Assembly: GCA_946480525.1 (NCBI GenBank) | Contig: CAMLLA010000271.1 | Location: 1 to 5,971 of the forward strand | Source of the DNA: an uncultured Asticcacaulis sp. | GTDB taxonomy: Bacteria > Pseudomonadota > Alphaproteobacteria > Caulobacterales > Caulobacteraceae | Length of the DNA stretch: 5,971 nt | Direction of reading: 5' to 3' | In this document: positions 4,543-5,971 of the stretch, in pieces | How the letters are laid out: every line of letters starts with the position of its first letter | Numbering within the stretch: position 1 is the first letter of the stretch | Notes under the pieces: model-generated | The model's input: only the letters and a program-made list of their open reading frames with translations | The model's database searches: none | What the model was told of the DNA's origin: nothing | Translations under genes and position numbers: made by a program

Positions 4543-5971
4543 AGCGCCTTGCCTTTTGCTTTGATGGTTTTGAGCGCGACCGGCACGAAGGGATCGGCCT
4601 TGTCGAACGCCGGGTGGGCGTCGGTGGTTTCGGCCGTCAGCATGCGGCTCTGCGTCACCTTGCCGTCCAGCCCGCTCAGATCGATGCGTGCGGGCTTTGC
4701 AGGGTCGAGATTGACGATCGAGACGTGCACCACGCCTTTTCCGTCGCGCGATGCCGATACGCTTAAACTCGGCAGGTCGCCATAGGCGGGCGCGGTGACA
4801 TCGACCGGCAGCCGCGTAGCGTCCTGATGGACCTTATACATTTCAAAGACATGCCAGGTCGGGGTGACGATCATCTTGTCGCCCTTGGTCAGCACCATGG
4901 CCTGGAGGACATTGATCGTCTGGGCGATATTGGCCATGCGCACGCGGTCGGCGTGGTCGTGGAAGATGTTGAGCGTCATGCCGGCGATGACGGCGTCGCG
5001 CAGGGTGTTTTCCTGATAAAGCGTCGAGGCACCCTTGGTGCCGTCCCACCACGTGCCCCACTCATCGACCGCCAGCCCGACCTTTTTCTCAGGGTCGTAT
5101 TTGTCCATGATGGCGCCGTGCTTGCGGATCAGTTCGTCCATGACGTAAGCGCGCTTGAGGCCCGCCTTCCAGCCGTCTTCGCCGAAGCCGGTGGCCGCGC
5201 CCTTCTTCTGCCAGCTGCCGGCAAAGGTATAGAAGTGCAGCGACAGCATGGGCATCAAAGGCCGGTCGATATTGTAGGCCATGGGCGACGGATCGGGCCG
5301 CCACAGCATGGCGCGCTTCATCATCGTCTCGGTCCAGGCGTATTCGTCGGTGTCGGCGCCAACCGCGATCAGTTGCCCGCGCGGGCCCGACCAGTTGCGC
5401 ACAAAGGCAGCGTATTTGCGGAACTCATCGGCATAGGTGTCGGCGAACATGTTGCCGCCACAGCCCCAGGTCTCATTGCCGACGCCAACGTATGGCACGT
5501 TCCACGGCTCGGGGTGACCATTCTTCGCGCGCTCCCCGCCCGGCGGTGAGTCCGCCGGCGCGGTCATATACTGCATCCAGGAGTCTGCCTCCTGGACCGT
5601 GCCGGAGCCGACATTGATCGAGACGAAGGGCTTGGCGCCGATCTGTTCGGCGAAGTCCATGAATTCGTGGGTGCCGAAAGCATTGCTTTCCGGCACATTG
5701 CCCCATGAGCCGTTGATCGAGGCGGGGCGTTTGTCGCGCGGGCCAATGCCGTCGCGCCAGTGGTATGAGTCTGCGAAACAGCCGCCCGGCCAGCGCACGA
5801 CCGGCGGGTTCAGCTGCTTCAACGCCGCGACGACATCGTTGCGGATGCCGCGCGTGTTGGGAATGGGCGAGTCCTCACCGACCCAGATGCCTTCGTAGAC
5901 GCCGCGCCCCAGGTGCTCGACGAAGTGACCGTAGATGTTGCGGTCGATCTTCGCCCCCGGTTGGTCGGCAT
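4494..5971 (-). CDS. Alpha-L-arabinofuranosidase, GH51 (5' end outside window)
   Basis: This enzyme hydrolyses terminal alpha-L-arabinofuranosyl residues from arabinoxylan or arabinan fragments with retention of configuration. The reading frame is open to the window edge, giving 491 visible residues; the start codon lies beyond 5971. A TTG at 5822 is not the real start, because the 49 codons before it encode conserved GH51 sequence: RNIYGHFVEHLGRGVYEGIW and then GEDSPIPNTRGIRNDVV. Further signatures are RWPGGCFAD, then GVGNETWGCGG with the acid/base Glu (codon 5472-5474), and GLAVDEWGTWWD with the nucleophile Glu (codon 5061-5063). LSLHFYTF lies between them. The C-terminal part, from about PTWHVFEMYKVHQ onward, is the beta-sandwich that accompanies the TIM barrel. 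The size is about that of known GH51 enzymes (around 500 residues), so only a short N-terminus, and any signal peptide, is missing. It is the upstream gene of the esterase, overlapping it by 49 bases. Confidence 0.96.
   Translation of the reverse strand, partial: ADQPGAKIDRNIYGHFVEHLGRGVYEGIWVGEDSPIPNTRGIRNDVVAALKQLNPPVVRWPGGCFADSYHWRDGIGPRDKRPASINGSWGNVPESNAFGTHEFMDFAEQIGAKPFVSINVGSGTVQEADSWMQYMTAPADSPPGGERAKNGHPEPWNVPYVGVGNETWGCGGNMFADTYADEFRKYAAFVRNWSGPRGQLIAVGADTDEYAWTETMMKRAMLWRPDPSPMAYNIDRPLMPMLSLHFYTFAGSWQKKGAATGFGEDGWKAGLKRAYVMDELIRKHGAIMDKYDPEKKVGLAVDEWGTWWDGTKGASTLYQENTLRDAVIAGMTLNIFHDHADRVRMANIAQTINVLQAMVLTKGDKMIVTPTWHVFEMYKVHQDATRLPVDVTAPAYGDLPSLSVSASRDGKGVVHVSIVNLDPAKPARIDLSGLDGKVTQSRMLTAETTDAHPAFDKADPFVPVALKTIKAKGKALWLEVPSKSVTVLTVE

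Noticed and set aside
4827..5549. Plus-strand ORF of 240 codons
   Set aside because: It lies opposite the catalytic region of the GH51 gene and shows no recognisable motifs.
5820..5822. TTG as start of the arabinofuranosidase
   Set aside because: The 49 codons upstream, in frame to the window edge, encode conserved GH51 sequence, so this is an internal leucine.

Overview
This window looks like a piece of a high-GC alphaproteobacterial chromosome, most likely Caulobacterales-like (for example Caulobacter, Asticcacaulis or Brevundimonas; the genus is inference). Three things point this way. The flanking genes are GC-rich. An intact GAAC-N7-GAAC LexA box of the alphaproteobacterial type lies at 178-192. 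The right-hand genes resemble the arabinoxylan-degradation genes common in that group.

Layout: 1-209 is intergenic DNA with a cluster of 9-bp tandem repeats, a long imperfect hairpin, a perfect 7-bp-arm palindrome flanked by direct repeats, and an SOS-type promoter. That promoter drives a small unrecognised ORF (210-464, +) whose 3' end appears to run into foreign DNA. After a 143-base gap comes a 508-codon soluble protein Ser/Thr kinase (608-2134, +). It has an intact catalytic core, an Ala/Gln-rich helical linker and a C-terminal domain I do not recognise. Its base composition is clearly lower in GC than its neighbours (hand counts: 32/60 at 1681-1740 and 25/60 at 1801-1860, against 42/60 at 4081-4140), so it looks like an acquired cargo gene.

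The right half is a minus-strand cluster, read right to left. It starts with a GH51 alpha-L-arabinofuranosidase (4494-5971, truncated by the window edge). Next is an overlapping alpha/beta-hydrolase of the carbohydrate-esterase/feruloyl-esterase-like type (3703-4542). Last is a secreted protein of unknown function with a glycine-zipper segment (2297-3625). An intrinsic terminator at about 2247-2275 closes the cluster. The enzymes fit hemicellulose side-chain removal: arabinose by GH51 and acyl groups by the esterase. The kinase converges on this cluster and has no evident functional link to it.

The most interesting part is the left half: an SOS-controlled small ORF directly upstream of, and possibly co-transcribed with, a low-GC kinase carrying an uncharacterised C-terminal domain. 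A stress-response or phage-defence role is possible but not shown by the sequence.
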